Origin: Streptomyces sp. T12
GTDB lineage: Bacteria > Actinomycetota > Actinomycetes > Streptomycetales > Streptomycetaceae
Reading direction: 5' to 3'
DNA: 64,000 nt
NCBI RefSeq assembly: GCF_028736035.1
Contig: NZ_CP117866.1
Coordinates: forward strand, 992,001 to 1,056,000
The position numbers were made by a program, and so were the translations under genes. The notes beneath the pieces were generated by a model. It searched no databases. It worked only from the letters and a program-made list of their open reading frames with translations, and was not told the DNA's origin. The first letter of the stretch is position 1; the number at the start of each line of letters is the position of its first letter. Below are positions 29,050 through 37,459 of this stretch, one piece after another.

Positions 29050-30093
29050 TCACTCCTGGACCTTGCCGCCGGTGATACGGGAGATGGCGAGGGCGACCAG
29101 GATGATCAGGCCGTTGAGGGCGCCGATCCACTGGGCGGGGACGCCGCCGAGCGTGAGCACGTTCTGGATCATGAACAGCAGCAGGATGCCGCAGAACGCG
29201 CCGAACATGGTGCCCTTGCCGCCGTTGAGGCTGATCCCGCCGATGACGGCGGCGGCGAAGACGGTGAAGATGTACCCGTTGCCCTGGGCCGAGGCCACCG
29301 AGGCCAGGCGTCCGGACAGCATCAGTCCGGCGAGGGCGGCGAGCACGCTGCCGGTGACGATGACGATCCACAGCACCCGGTCGGTGCGGATGCCGCCCGC
29401 TTTCGCGGCGTCGACGTTGCCGCCGATGGCGTACAGCGAACGGCCGAAGCTGGTCCAGCCGAGCACCACGATCGCGACGGCGAACAGGACCAGGCAGATC
29501 CAGATCGAGGCGGGCATCCCGAACCACTGTGCGGTGCCGAGGTAGAGCATCGACTCGGGCAGCTGGAAGAAGGTCTGGCCGCCGGAGATACCGGTGAGGA
29601 CACCGCGCAGCACGATCAGCATGCCGAGGGTGACGATGAAGCCGTTGAGGCCGAAGCGGATGATCAGCAGGGAGTTGATCACGCCGACGAGCGCGCCCAC
29701 GGCGAGGGTGACGGGGATGGCCCACGCGCCGGAGAGCAGTCCGAGTCCGTGGCCCGCGCCGACCGGGACCACCAGCCAGGCCGCGACGCCGGGCGCGAGG
29801 CCCATGGTGGACTCCAGCGACAGGTCCATCTTCTTGACGATCAGGACCATCGTCTGGGCGAGGACCAGCAGGGCCATCTCGGACATGGTCTGCAGGACGT
29901 TGATGAGGTTGTCGGCCTGCAGGAAGACCGGGTTGACGATCTGTCCGACGATCGCGATGACCACGATGGCCGGGACAAGCGCGAGGTCGCGCAGGCGGGC
30001 CAGGGGTATCCGGCCGCCGAGCAGAGCGATTCGCTTGGGGCCGGCCGCTTCCGTCTCGAGGGTGGGCGTGTCCGCGAGGGCGGTTTCAGGCAT
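29050..30093 (-). CDS. sugar ABC transporter permease, RbsC type
   Basis: This 347-residue membrane protein has about eight to ten hydrophobic helices and the BPD_transp_2 landmarks [20 protein letters not shown] and [16 protein letters not shown]. It forms the membrane channel of the monosaccharide importer with the dual-cassette ATPase. The start overlaps the ATPase stop by eight bases. Confidence 0.9.
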   Translation of the reverse strand: MPETALADTPTLETEAAGPKRIALLGGRIPLARLRDLALVPAIVVIAIVGQIVNPVFLQADNLINVLQTMSEMALLVLAQTMVLIVKKMDLSLESTMGLAPGVAAWLVVPVGAGHGLGLLSGAWAIPVTLAVGALVGVINSLLIIRFGLNGFIVTLGMLIVLRGVLTGISGGQTFFQLPESMLYLGTAQWFGMPASIWICLVLFAVAIVVLGWTSFGRSLYAIGGNVDAAKAGGIRTDRVLWIVIVTGSVLAALAGLMLSGRLASVASAQGNGYIFTVFAAAVIGGISLNGGKGTMFGAFCGILLLFMIQNVLTLGGVPAQWIGALNGLIILVALAISRITGGKVQE

Positions 30094-31651
30094 CGAGGTC
30101 CACTCCTTCCATCGCGGCCACGAGGTCGTGGTCGTGCCAGCCGCGGGCGATCTCTGAGGTCACACGGCCCTGGAACATCACCAGGACCCGGTCGCACATG
30201 CGCAGGTCGTCGAGTTCGTCGGAGGCGATGAGCACGCCGGTGCCGGTCTGCGCGGTCTCCTCGACCTTGCCGAGGAGGAACTCCTTGGAGCGCACGTCCA
30301 CGCCCGCGGTCGGGTTGATCAGGACCAGCAGCCGGGGGTCGTCGGCCAGGGCCCGCGCCATGACGACCTTCTGCTGGTTGCCTCCGGACAAGGCGGAGAC
30401 GGGCAGTTCGGGACCGGGAGTCTTGATCGCCAGGTGCTCGATCATGCCCTCGGCAAGCCGGTCCCGGCGGCCACGGCTCAGGAACCCGCCCTGGCCCAGC
30501 CGCTTGGGCACCGACAGGGTGGCGTTGTCCGCGATCGACATGTCGGGAACGAAGCCCTGGTGGTGCCGGTCCTGGGGGACGAACCCGGCGCCGGCGGCAA
30601 GCGCCGCGGGCACACTGCCGGGCCGGGGCCGCCTGCCGGCGATCTCCACCTCGCCCGCCGTTGCCGCCCGCAGCCCCACGACGGTCTCGGCGACCTCGGT
30701 CCGCCCGCTGCCGGCGGCCCCCGCGAGGCCGACGATCTCCCCGGCGCCCACCTGGAAGCTGACATCGCCGTAGGTGGCGCCACTGTCCAGCGCGCGCACG
30801 GACAGCGCGGGCGTGACGGTGGTGTCGTGGGAACTCGACCGCTCCTGCAGCCGGTCGATCGCCGCCTCGCCGGTCATCGCCGCGACCAGCTCGGTGCGGG
30901 GCAGTTCCGCGACCGGGGCAGTCACGATGTGCCGGGCATCCCGGAACACCGTCACCATGTCGCAGATCTCGTAGACCTCCTGCAGATGGTGGCTGATGAA
31001 CAGGAAGGTCACGCCCTGGCGCTGCAGGTCGCGGATCCGGTCGAAGAGGCGGTTGATGGCAGCCCCGTCGAGCTGGGCGGTCGGCTCGTCGAGGATGATG
31101 AACCGGGCACCGAAGGACAGCGCCCGCGCGATCTCCACGAACTGCCGCTGCTCCACGCTCAGATCACCGGCCGGGGTCTGCGGATCGACGTCCACCGACC
31201 ACGTCGACAGCAACTCCTGCGCCCGCCGACGCACACCCTGCCAGCTGATCAGGCGGCTGCGGCCATGGTCGTGCCGGTTCAGGAAGAGGTTCTCGGCCAC
31301 GGTCAGCGTGGGAATGATCGTCGACTTCTGGTAGACGCAGGCCACGCGCTGTCGCCAGGCGTCGCGGTCCGCGAGTCGTGGTGCAGGGCTGCCGCCGAAG
31401 GTGACCGTTCCCTGGTCGGGGGCCTGAAGGCCGGTGAGGACCGACACGAGCGTCGACTTGCCGGCTCCGTTGCGGCCCACGAGCGCGTGGGTCTCACCGG
31501 GCCTGATGGTGATCCGGGCGCCATCGAGGGCCACCGTCGGACCGAATCGTTTGACTATGCCCGCCGCCTCGACGACGGGCGGGTCCGAGGGTGCCCGTCC
31601 GTCGTCCGCCGGGGCGGGCGCGGGGGTGGCTGCTCGCTCCCCGTCACTCAT
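30086..31651 (-). CDS. sugar ABC transporter ATPase with two cassettes, RbsA type
   Basis: The 521-residue protein carries two nucleotide-binding domains. The first has Walker A GRNGAGKST and signature DLSVEQRQ. The second has a degenerate Walker A GAAGSGRTE and signature ALSGGNQQKV, as is usual for monosaccharide importers where the C-terminal site is less active. It follows the binding-protein gene by 48 bases on the minus strand and overlaps the permease. Confidence 0.92.
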   Translation of the reverse strand: MSDGERAATPAPAPADDGRAPSDPPVVEAAGIVKRFGPTVALDGARITIRPGETHALVGRNGAGKSTLVSVLTGLQAPDQGTVTFGGSPAPRLADRDAWRQRVACVYQKSTIIPTLTVAENLFLNRHDHGRSRLISWQGVRRRAQELLSTWSVDVDPQTPAGDLSVEQRQFVEIARALSFGARFIILDEPTAQLDGAAINRLFDRIRDLQRQGVTFLFISHHLQEVYEICDMVTVFRDARHIVTAPVAELPRTELVAAMTGEAAIDRLQERSSSHDTTVTPALSVRALDSGATYGDVSFQVGAGEIVGLAGAAGSGRTEVAETVVGLRAATAGEVEIAGRRPRPGSVPAALAAGAGFVPQDRHHQGFVPDMSIADNATLSVPKRLGQGGFLSRGRRDRLAEGMIEHLAIKTPGPELPVSALSGGNQQKVVMARALADDPRLLVLINPTAGVDVRSKEFLLGKVEETAQTGTGVLIASDELDDLRMCDRVLVMFQGRVTSEIARGWHDHDLVAAMEGVDLDA

Positions 31652-31699
31652 CTCAACCGCCTTGTGCTGGATATCTGTTGGGTTCCTGGTAAAGGGATG

Positions 31700-32761
31700 T
31701 CAGCCGAGGTTGTTGCCCCACAGCGACTTGTCGTCACTCTTGACGCTGGGCACGCCGCCGTAGGTGCCGCCGTCGGCGGTGACGAGCGGGGCGGAGAGCT
31801 GGTCCTCGAGCAGGCCGTCGCGGACCTGGATGATCGTGCTGTCATGGTCCGTCTTGCCGGGCTTGAAGGTCTTCCCGTCGATCGCTGCCTTCAGGTAGTA
31901 CAGGGCGTACTTGGCGTAGAGGTCGGCCGGCTGGGAGACCGTGGCGTCGATCTTCCCGGCGGCTATGTCCTTCAGCTCCTCGGGGATGCCGTCGTTGGAC
32001 ACGACGAACACGTGCTTCTTGTCCTTCGGGTCCACCAACAGACCCTTCTGCTTCAGGACTTGCAGCGTGCCGGACAGGGCGAAGCTGGACTGCATGTAGA
32101 CGCCCTTGATGTCCGGGTGCTGAGTCAGTCGCGTCTGGAGCTTCTGCGCGGCGACGGCGCCGTCCCAGTTGGTGGCCTCGCCGAACACCTTGATGTCCGG
32201 GTAGTTCTTCTTCATGCAGTCGTTGAACGCCTCGGTGCGGTCACGGCCGTTGATGGAGTCCAGGCCGCCCTGCAGCATCACCACCTTGCCCTTGCCGCCG
32301 AGCTTGGTCCCGAGGTACTGGCAGGCCTTTTCGCCGTAGGCACGGTTGTCGGCGCGCACGACCATGAACACCTTGCCCGTGTCAGGGCGGGTGTCGACGG
32401 TGACGACCGGGATCTTCTTCGCCTCCAGCTGCGCCAGGGTCGGGGCGATGGCGGCGGTGTCCTGCGGCGCCATCGCCAGACCCTTGACGCCCTGGCTGAT
32501 GAACGTCTGCGCGTTGGCAGTGAGCTTGGCGACGTCGTTCTGCGAGTTGGTGGTCTTCAGGTCCAGCCCCAGCTCCTTGGCGTACTGGGGGGTGTACTTG
32601 ATGTAGGAGTTCCAGAAGTCGGTGTCGGAGCGGGGGTAGTCGACGCCGACCAGCGGCTTGTCGCTCGACGACGTCGAGGTGGAGCCACTGCCGCACGCAC
32701 TGAGCAGTGCCAGTGCGGGCAGGGCAGATACTGCGGAACAGAGGGCTGTCCTGAGTCTCAT
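31700..32761 (-). CDS. periplasmic-type sugar-binding lipoprotein, RbsB/XylF-like
   Basis: This 353-residue protein has a lipoprotein signal ending LLSAC (Cys23) and a Ser/Thr-rich linker. The type I periplasmic-binding fold shows GVDYPRSDTDFWNSY, GLAMAPQD and VVTVDTRPD. ATG at 32761 is preferred, with GAGGAAG upstream and a proper signal; the upstream extension to 32869 would destroy it. It is the first gene of the twelve-gene fucose-type operon and the likely specificity component. A promoter-like pair and an operator-like palindrome lie upstream. Confidence 0.9.
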   Translation of the reverse strand: MRLRTALCSAVSALPALALLSACGSGSTSTSSSDKPLVGVDYPRSDTDFWNSYIKYTPQYAKELGLDLKTTNSQNDVAKLTANAQTFISQGVKGLAMAPQDTAAIAPTLAQLEAKKIPVVTVDTRPDTGKVFMVVRADNRAYGEKACQYLGTKLGGKGKVVMLQGGLDSINGRDRTEAFNDCMKKNYPDIKVFGEATNWDGAVAAQKLQTRLTQHPDIKGVYMQSSFALSGTLQVLKQKGLLVDPKDKKHVFVVSNDGIPEELKDIAAGKIDATVSQPADLYAKYALYYLKAAIDGKTFKPGKTDHDSTIIQVRDGLLEDQLSAPLVTADGGTYGGVPSVKSDDKSLWGNNLG

Positions 32762-32845
32762 CGGTGCTTCCTCGCGCCGGTCCCGTAGCGGGAGATGTTT
32801 CGCCTCGACGACATCTGCGTATCGCCGTTCAGCAGAGATGGGATG

Positions 32846-32875
32846 TTTATAGGCCTGACCCTGTCGCACTGTCCA
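32846..32875 (-). promoter_or_regulatory. promoter-like TGGACA-N18-TATAAA for the sugar operon
   Basis: Read on the minus strand, a -35-like TGGACA (32875-32870) and a -10-like TATAAA (32851-32846) are 18 bases apart. They lie about 85 bases upstream of the binding-protein start. The AT-rich -10 is striking in this GC-rich DNA. Confidence 0.5.
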
Positions 32876-32999
32876 GACCTCTGCGGCGCATCATGAAGAA
32901 ATGCCAGTTCACTTCGCCCAGCAAGGGCAAGTGCAGGTGAGACCCATCCCATCAATCATCATCGCTGGACAAGCGGAATCGGCCATGAGGACCTGACAG

Positions 33000-33010
33000 A
33001 CATGCTATGT
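33000..33010. promoter_or_regulatory. ACATG-C-TATGT, second copy of the candidate operator
   Basis: agACATGCTATGTtt differs by one base from the site at 9404-9414. It sits between the divergent sugar operon and the intact fucosidase gene, so one regulator could control both. Confidence 0.5.
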
Positions 33011-33014
33011 TTAG

Positions 33015-33029
33015 GCGATTGAGAATCGC
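33015..33029. promoter_or_regulatory. GCGATT-GAG-AATCGC palindrome
   Basis: This perfect 6-3-6 inverted repeat lies four bases beyond the ACATGCTATGT site in the same divergent promoter region. It could bind a second regulator. Confidence 0.4.
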
Positions 33030-33217
33030 AACGAATCCATAGAAAAGGGTCAAAACGCCTGAAGCATCAGCGTTTTTCATCCCTGCACGCTGGTTGACAT
33101 CCCAGGGAGACATGGCGGACCTTCGTCCGTAACAAGCGACGCTCCACGCACAGGAGCCACGCCCACTTGTGTCCTTCTCCGCACTCCCCTGCCCTCCTCT
33201 GTATCAGGGATGTCTCC

Positions 33218-35449
33218 ATGCCGAGTTCGTTCAACAGACGCCACTTCCTGGCCGGCGCCACCTCTGTGGCCGCAGCGGCCGTCGCCGGAGGAATGTTCAG
33301 TTCCGGCATCGCCCAGGCGGCGCCCAGCACCTACACGCCCGACTGGAACTCGGTCGACCAGCACCCTGCATCTCCGGAGTGGTTCCAGGACGCGAAGTTC
33401 GGGATCTACTTCCACTGGGGAGTCTTCAGCGTCCCGGCCTACGACAACGAGTGGTACCCGCGCAACATGTACCAGGCGGGCGGCAACGCCAACCAGCACC
33501 ACATCGCGACCTACGGCCAGCCCGCGGCATGGCCGTACCACAACTTCATCAACGGCGCCCAGGACCTGGCGGGCAACTTCGTGAAGTTCGCGCCGAAGCT
33601 GAAGTCGGCCGGCGGCAACTTCGACCCCGACGAGTGGGTGCAGCTCTTCGTCGACGCCGGCGCCAAGTTCGCCGGCCCGGTCGCCGAGCACCACGACGGC
33701 TTCTCCATGTGGGACAGCCAGGTCAACGAGTGGAACTCGGTGGACAAGGGCCCCGGCCTCGACCTCCTGCAACTCTTCACCACAGCCATCCGCGCCAAGA
33801 ACCTCAAGCTGCTGGTGGCCATGCACCACGCGTACAACTTCACCGGCTTCTACGAGCATGCCCCCGCCCAGACGGACCCCAGCCTCAAGAAGCTCTACGG
33901 GCAGCTGGGCTCGGCCGCGGAGAACCAACTCTGGTACGACAAGCTCAAGGAGGTCATCGACCGCTCCCAACCCGACATCCTGTGGCAGGACTTCAACCTG
34001 CCCGCCGTCGACGAACAGCAGCGCCTGAAGTTCCTGGCCTACTACTACAACCAGGCCAACAGCTGGGGCCGTGAGGTCGTCGCCACCTACAAGGACGGCA
34101 TGAACGGCAAGGGCGAGGTGTTCGACTACGAGCGCGGCGGCCCAGGCGACATCACCACTCCTTACTGGCTGACCGACGACAGCATCTCCAGCAGCAGCTG
34201 GTGCTACACCCAGGGCATCGGCTACTACACCATCCAGCAGATGCTGCACTCGTTCATCGACCGGGTCAGCAAGAACGGCAACGTGCTGCTCAACATCGCC
34301 CCCATGGCCGACGGCACCATCCCCCAGGCTCAGAAGGACATCCTGCTCGGCATCGGCGACCATCTCAGGCGCTTCGGCGAGTCGGTGTACGCGACCCGCG
34401 CCTGGACCGAGTACGGCGAGGGCCCGACGAAGATGGGCGGCGGCTCGTTCACCACCCCGCACGCCGGCACCGCGCAGGACATCCGCTTCACCCGCAACAA
34501 GGCCGGCAACGTCCTGTACGCCACCGTCCTGGGCTGGCCCGGCAACTCACTGACGATCAAGACCCTCAGCTCGGACCGCATCAATCTCTCCTCGCTGACC
34601 TCGGTGAAGCTCCTCGGCACCACCGCCGGCACCTACATCGACCTCCCCGCACCGGCCCAGAGCTCCTCCGGCCTCACGGTCACCCTGCCGTCCTCGGCGC
34701 CCTACAGTGCGAACGCGTACGTCCTCAAGCTCACCTTCTCCGGCACGATCCCGGCGCTGCGGCCGCTCGGTGGAGCCGTCGCCTTCACGAACGTCAACTA
34801 CACCGGCAACTCGGCGGTGCTCCCCCTCGGTGACCACACCACGGCCGACCTCACCGCGGCCGGGCTGGGCGCGGGCAGCATCTCCTCCCTCCGGCCGGCC
34901 CCCGGCTACCAGGTGATCGGCTACTCCGGGGACAACTTCAGCGGCACCTCCTGGACCTTCACCGCCGACAACCCCGACCTGCGGGTCACCGGCAACAACG
35001 ACCAGATCGCCTCACTGCGGGTCCAGTTCAACCCGGCGACGTACTTCCGGATCACCAACGCCACCAACGGACTCGCCCTGGACAGCGGCGGCAACGTGGA
35101 CTCCGGGGCCAACCTCAAGCAGTGGACCTGGAACGGCAGCGCCAACCTGCAGTGGCAGGCGGAGGCGGTCGGAGGCGGCTACTACCGGCTGGTCAACCGG
35201 ACCAACGGCATGGTCGCGGACGGCTGGGGCGCCGCTACCAACGGCTCTCCGGCCCGACAGGCCCCCTGGAGCGGCAGCAGCAACCAGCAGTGGAAGATCA
35301 CCCACCGCGGCGGCAACCGCTACTCGATCGCCAACCGCACCACCGGCCTGGTCCTCGACGGCGGCGGCAACGTCGCATCGGGCTCCGTCACCAAGCAGTG
35401 GACGTACGGCAACAGCAGCAACCTGCTGTGGAGCTTCACGGCTGTCTGA
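33218..35449 (+). CDS. secreted alpha-L-fucosidase (GH29) with crystallin-like and ricin-type lectin domains
   Basis: The 743-residue protein begins with a Tat signal (NRRHFLAGATS). The GH29 catalytic barrel covers about residues 40-400: WFQDAKFGIYFHWG, AEHHDGFSMWDS, and the likely nucleophile Asp258 in ILWQDFNLP. A beta/gamma-crystallin-like module follows at about 520-600 (VAFTNVNYTGNSAVL) and a ricin-type trefoil at about 605-743 with repeated QW-type motifs. It removes terminal alpha-L-fucose, and some relatives remove alpha-L-galactose, from plant glycans outside the cell. ATG at 33218 gives the signal peptide; the upstream GTG at 33167 does not. It is divergent from the operon that imports and degrades the released sugar. 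Confidence 0.93.
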   Translation: MPSSFNRRHFLAGATSVAAAAVAGGMFSSGIAQAAPSTYTPDWNSVDQHPASPEWFQDAKFGIYFHWGVFSVPAYDNEWYPRNMYQAGGNANQHHIATYGQPAAWPYHNFINGAQDLAGNFVKFAPKLKSAGGNFDPDEWVQLFVDAGAKFAGPVAEHHDGFSMWDSQVNEWNSVDKGPGLDLLQLFTTAIRAKNLKLLVAMHHAYNFTGFYEHAPAQTDPSLKKLYGQLGSAAENQLWYDKLKEVIDRSQPDILWQDFNLPAVDEQQRLKFLAYYYNQANSWGREVVATYKDGMNGKGEVFDYERGGPGDITTPYWLTDDSISSSSWCYTQGIGYYTIQQMLHSFIDRVSKNGNVLLNIAPMADGTIPQAQKDILLGIGDHLRRFGESVYATRAWTEYGEGPTKMGGGSFTTPHAGTAQDIRFTRNKAGNVLYATVLGWPGNSLTIKTLSSDRINLSSLTSVKLLGTTAGTYIDLPAPAQSSSGLTVTLPSSAPYSANAYVLKLTFSGTIPALRPLGGAVAFTNVNYTGNSAVLPLGDHTTADLTAAGLGAGSISSLRPAPGYQVIGYSGDNFSGTSWTFTADNPDLRVTGNNDQIASLRVQFNPATYFRITNATNGLALDSGGNVDSGANLKQWTWNGSANLQWQAEAVGGGYYRLVNRTNGMVADGWGAATNGSPARQAPWSGSSNQQWKITHRGGNRYSIANRTTGLVLDGGGNVASGSVTKQWTYGNSSNLLWSFTAV

Positions 35450-35677
35450 TCCTCGGAACATGCGAGCGGCTGCGCCGGCGTACTACTCCTATCGCTGGTT
35501 GGGGTCCTGGCGGCTTCCGGCCCCGACCAGCGCCCGCTCGGCGCGCCGCAGGTGGTGCTGCTTCAGGACCGGAGCGGCGCGCAGACGACAACCGGCTGAG
35601 AAATCGAAGGCAACCTTTTCGTCTCGTGCGGTCACTGAGCAGTGCACCATCGGCTCGATCTTCCGAACGGACGGGAA

Positions 35678-36631
35678 ATGACGACAGCGAGGCAGGCCGC
35701 GCGGCAGCGCAGACGCAGACGCAGGCTCATGCTGGCCAGCACGGTGGCGGTGACCGCCGCGGGCGTTCTCGCCTACCTGGTCATGGGCTTGCTCCCCGAC
35801 CGGAAGGAAGAGGCAGGGCCCACCGCCGCATCGACGGTCGCCACCACCCAGGTAAGGGCCACAACCCCGTCCGACACGAGGACCCCAACCGCATCGGAGA
35901 CGCCGACCGCGAGCAGCAGTTCGAGTCCGACGGCCACCGCGAGCACCCAGTCGCCACGACCGTCGGCCACGAGCACCCCGCAGTCCCCGCGAACCGCGTC
36001 CACCACGGTGTCCTCGGCGGGGCGGATCCGGCCCGGCAGCACCTACACCGGCGTCGCCACCGCCTACGAGGCCGAGGACGGAGACGGCGCCTGCCTGTTC
36101 GGCCCAAGTCCCGACCTCATGATCGCGGCCATGAACACCACGGACTACGAGACGTCCAAGGCATGCGGCGCGTACGTGCTCGTCCGCGCGGCCAACGGCA
36201 AGTCGATCACCGTACGGATCACCAACGAATGCCCCCTGCCCTGCGCTCCCGGGCAACTCGACCTCAGCCAGGAGGCCTTCGCCAAGCTCGCCGACCTCAA
36301 GGTCGGCCGGATCCCGATCACCTGGCAGCTGGTGAGCCCCAACACCTCCGAGACCATGTCCATCAGGTACAAGACCGGGTCCAACCCCTATTGGTGCGGC
36401 ATCCAGTCGATCGGCCACCGGAATCCGGTCGCGCGTCTGGAGGTCAAGACCGACGGTGGCTGGCGGCAGTTGCCGCGCACCGAATACAACTACTTCATTT
36501 CCGCCGACGGCAGCGGGTGCGGCAAGGCGATCAGGATCACGGACATCTATGGAGAACGACTGACCATCACCGGGATCGCGCTGCGGCCGAACGTGGTGCA
36601 ACCGACCGGGGTTCAGTTCGCCCGGCACTGA
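35678..36631 (+). CDS. bacterial expansin-like protein, membrane-anchored or secreted
   Basis: The 317-residue product has an Arg-rich N-terminus followed by one hydrophobic helix (residues 16-40). A long Thr/Ser/Pro linker to about residue 115 follows, then a double-psi beta-barrel (YTGVATAYEAEDGDGACLFG, then TNECP and QLDLSQEAF) and a C-terminal CBM63-like domain. This is the expansin layout: non-hydrolytic loosening of cellulose-xyloglucan contacts. The aromatic PYWCGIQ and the DLSQEAF aspartate of the expansin groove are visible. It sits between a fucosidase and a GH6 cellulase, which fits plant cell wall attack. Confidence 0.85.
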   Translation: MTTARQAARQRRRRRRLMLASTVAVTAAGVLAYLVMGLLPDRKEEAGPTAASTVATTQVRATTPSDTRTPTASETPTASSSSSPTATASTQSPRPSATSTPQSPRTASTTVSSAGRIRPGSTYTGVATAYEAEDGDGACLFGPSPDLMIAAMNTTDYETSKACGAYVLVRAANGKSITVRITNECPLPCAPGQLDLSQEAFAKLADLKVGRIPITWQLVSPNTSETMSIRYKTGSNPYWCGIQSIGHRNPVARLEVKTDGGWRQLPRTEYNYFISADGSGCGKAIRITDIYGERLTITGIALRPNVVQPTGVQFARH

Positions 36632-37265
36632 CCCCGCCCTCCGCCCGCGCACCTCTCCCGCGGGACCGACGGGACGTCCGGACGGACGCCGAGCTGCGCA
36701 CAGCCACGGCGTCCGTGCCGGATACGGCGAGAACGGAGAGCAGGACGAGTGCGCACGCCGGGCCGAGTACGGTCCAGGGCGCCAGTTCTACGTACGGCTG
36801 GTTCTCGGACAGCAGGCGGCCCCACTCCGCGGTGGGCGGCTGCTCGCCCAGACCGAGAAAGCCGAGGGAGGCCAGTACGAGGACCGTGGTGGGCAGGCGC
36901 AGCAGGGCGTTGCGCAGGACACCCGGCAGTACGGCGGGCAGCAGGTGGTAGCGGAGCAGGTATCCGGGGCCGGCGCCGAAGGAGATGGAGGCGAGCATGT
37001 GGCCGCTCGCTCGCTCCTGTTCGAGCAGGGCGGCGGCCTGGGCGGCGTAAGGGGTCCAGCCGACCATGCAGACCGCGAGGGCGGCACCCGAGGCGGACGG
37101 GCCGGTCACCGCGGTGGTCAGCAGTCCGGCGAGGACCGCCGGCATCGTCGACACCACTTCCGTGAGCCCCGCGCCGACCTGCGCCGCCATGCCGAGCAAC
37201 AGCCCGGTGAGCGTGCACACCGCGGTCACCGCGAGGGCCACGCCCACCGTGCGCAGCGCGCCAGG
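36632..37265 (-). pseudogene. DppC/OppC-type ABC permease, internal fragment
   Basis: The minus strand encodes a BPD_transp_1 segment, with EVVSTMPAVLAGLL, the EAA-like loop ERASGHMLASISFGAGPGYL and LASLGFLGLGEQPPTAEWG. The frame starts in mid-domain at 37265, has no start codon context, and at the 3' end reads into the antisense of the expansin gene. Partner permease, ATPases and binding protein are absent. It is the debris of a peptide or nickel transporter operon. Confidence 0.75.
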
Positions 37266-37347
37266 GCATGAACCCCAACGCGGGCGGCGACTACAACCTC
37301 CTCCCGTGGCGGCTCGGCCTCCTGACCCAGACCAACTCGACCTGCTG
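37266..37347 (+). pseudogene. C-terminal remnant of an unidentified protein
   Basis: A short plus-strand frame ends with NPNAGGDYNLLPWRLGLLTQ and a TGA at about 37347. It looks like a genuine protein C-terminus placed directly upstream of the GH6 promoter. I do not recognise the family. The left boundary coincides with the ABC permease fragment, marking a deletion junction. Confidence 0.35.
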
Positions 37348-37360
37348 ACCGACCATGCCG

Positions 37361-37375
37361 TGGGGAGCGCTTCCC
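37361..37375. promoter_or_regulatory. CebR-type box 1, GGGAGCGCTTCCC
   Basis: The 13 bases at 37363-37375 match the Streptomyces cellobiose-regulator box TGGGAGCGCTCCCA with one interior change. They lie 85-97 bases before the GH6 start. CebR is a LacI-family repressor released by cello-oligosaccharides. Confidence 0.6.
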
Positions 37376-37376
37376 G

Positions 37377-37390
37377 TGGGAGCGCTCCCC
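37377..37390. promoter_or_regulatory. CebR-type box 2, TGGGAGCGCTCCCC
   Basis: Thirteen of fourteen bases match the consensus. The box begins 14 bases after the first, so two repressor dimers could bind side by side in front of the GH6 gene. Confidence 0.72.
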
Positions 37391-37459
37391 TCCGTACTCG
37401 CCACCGACCTTCGGACGCACGCACCCCCTGCCAGATGTCAGAAAGCCGAGGTAACCGTC

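Noticed and set aside
30434..32788. 784-codon open frame on the plus strand
   Set aside because: It is antisense to the ABC ATPase and sugar-binding-protein genes, whose Walker and lipobox motifs are clear. The plus product shows no family.
33077..34462. 461-codon minus-strand frame
   Set aside because: It is antisense to the intact GH29 gene and shows antisense-type composition.
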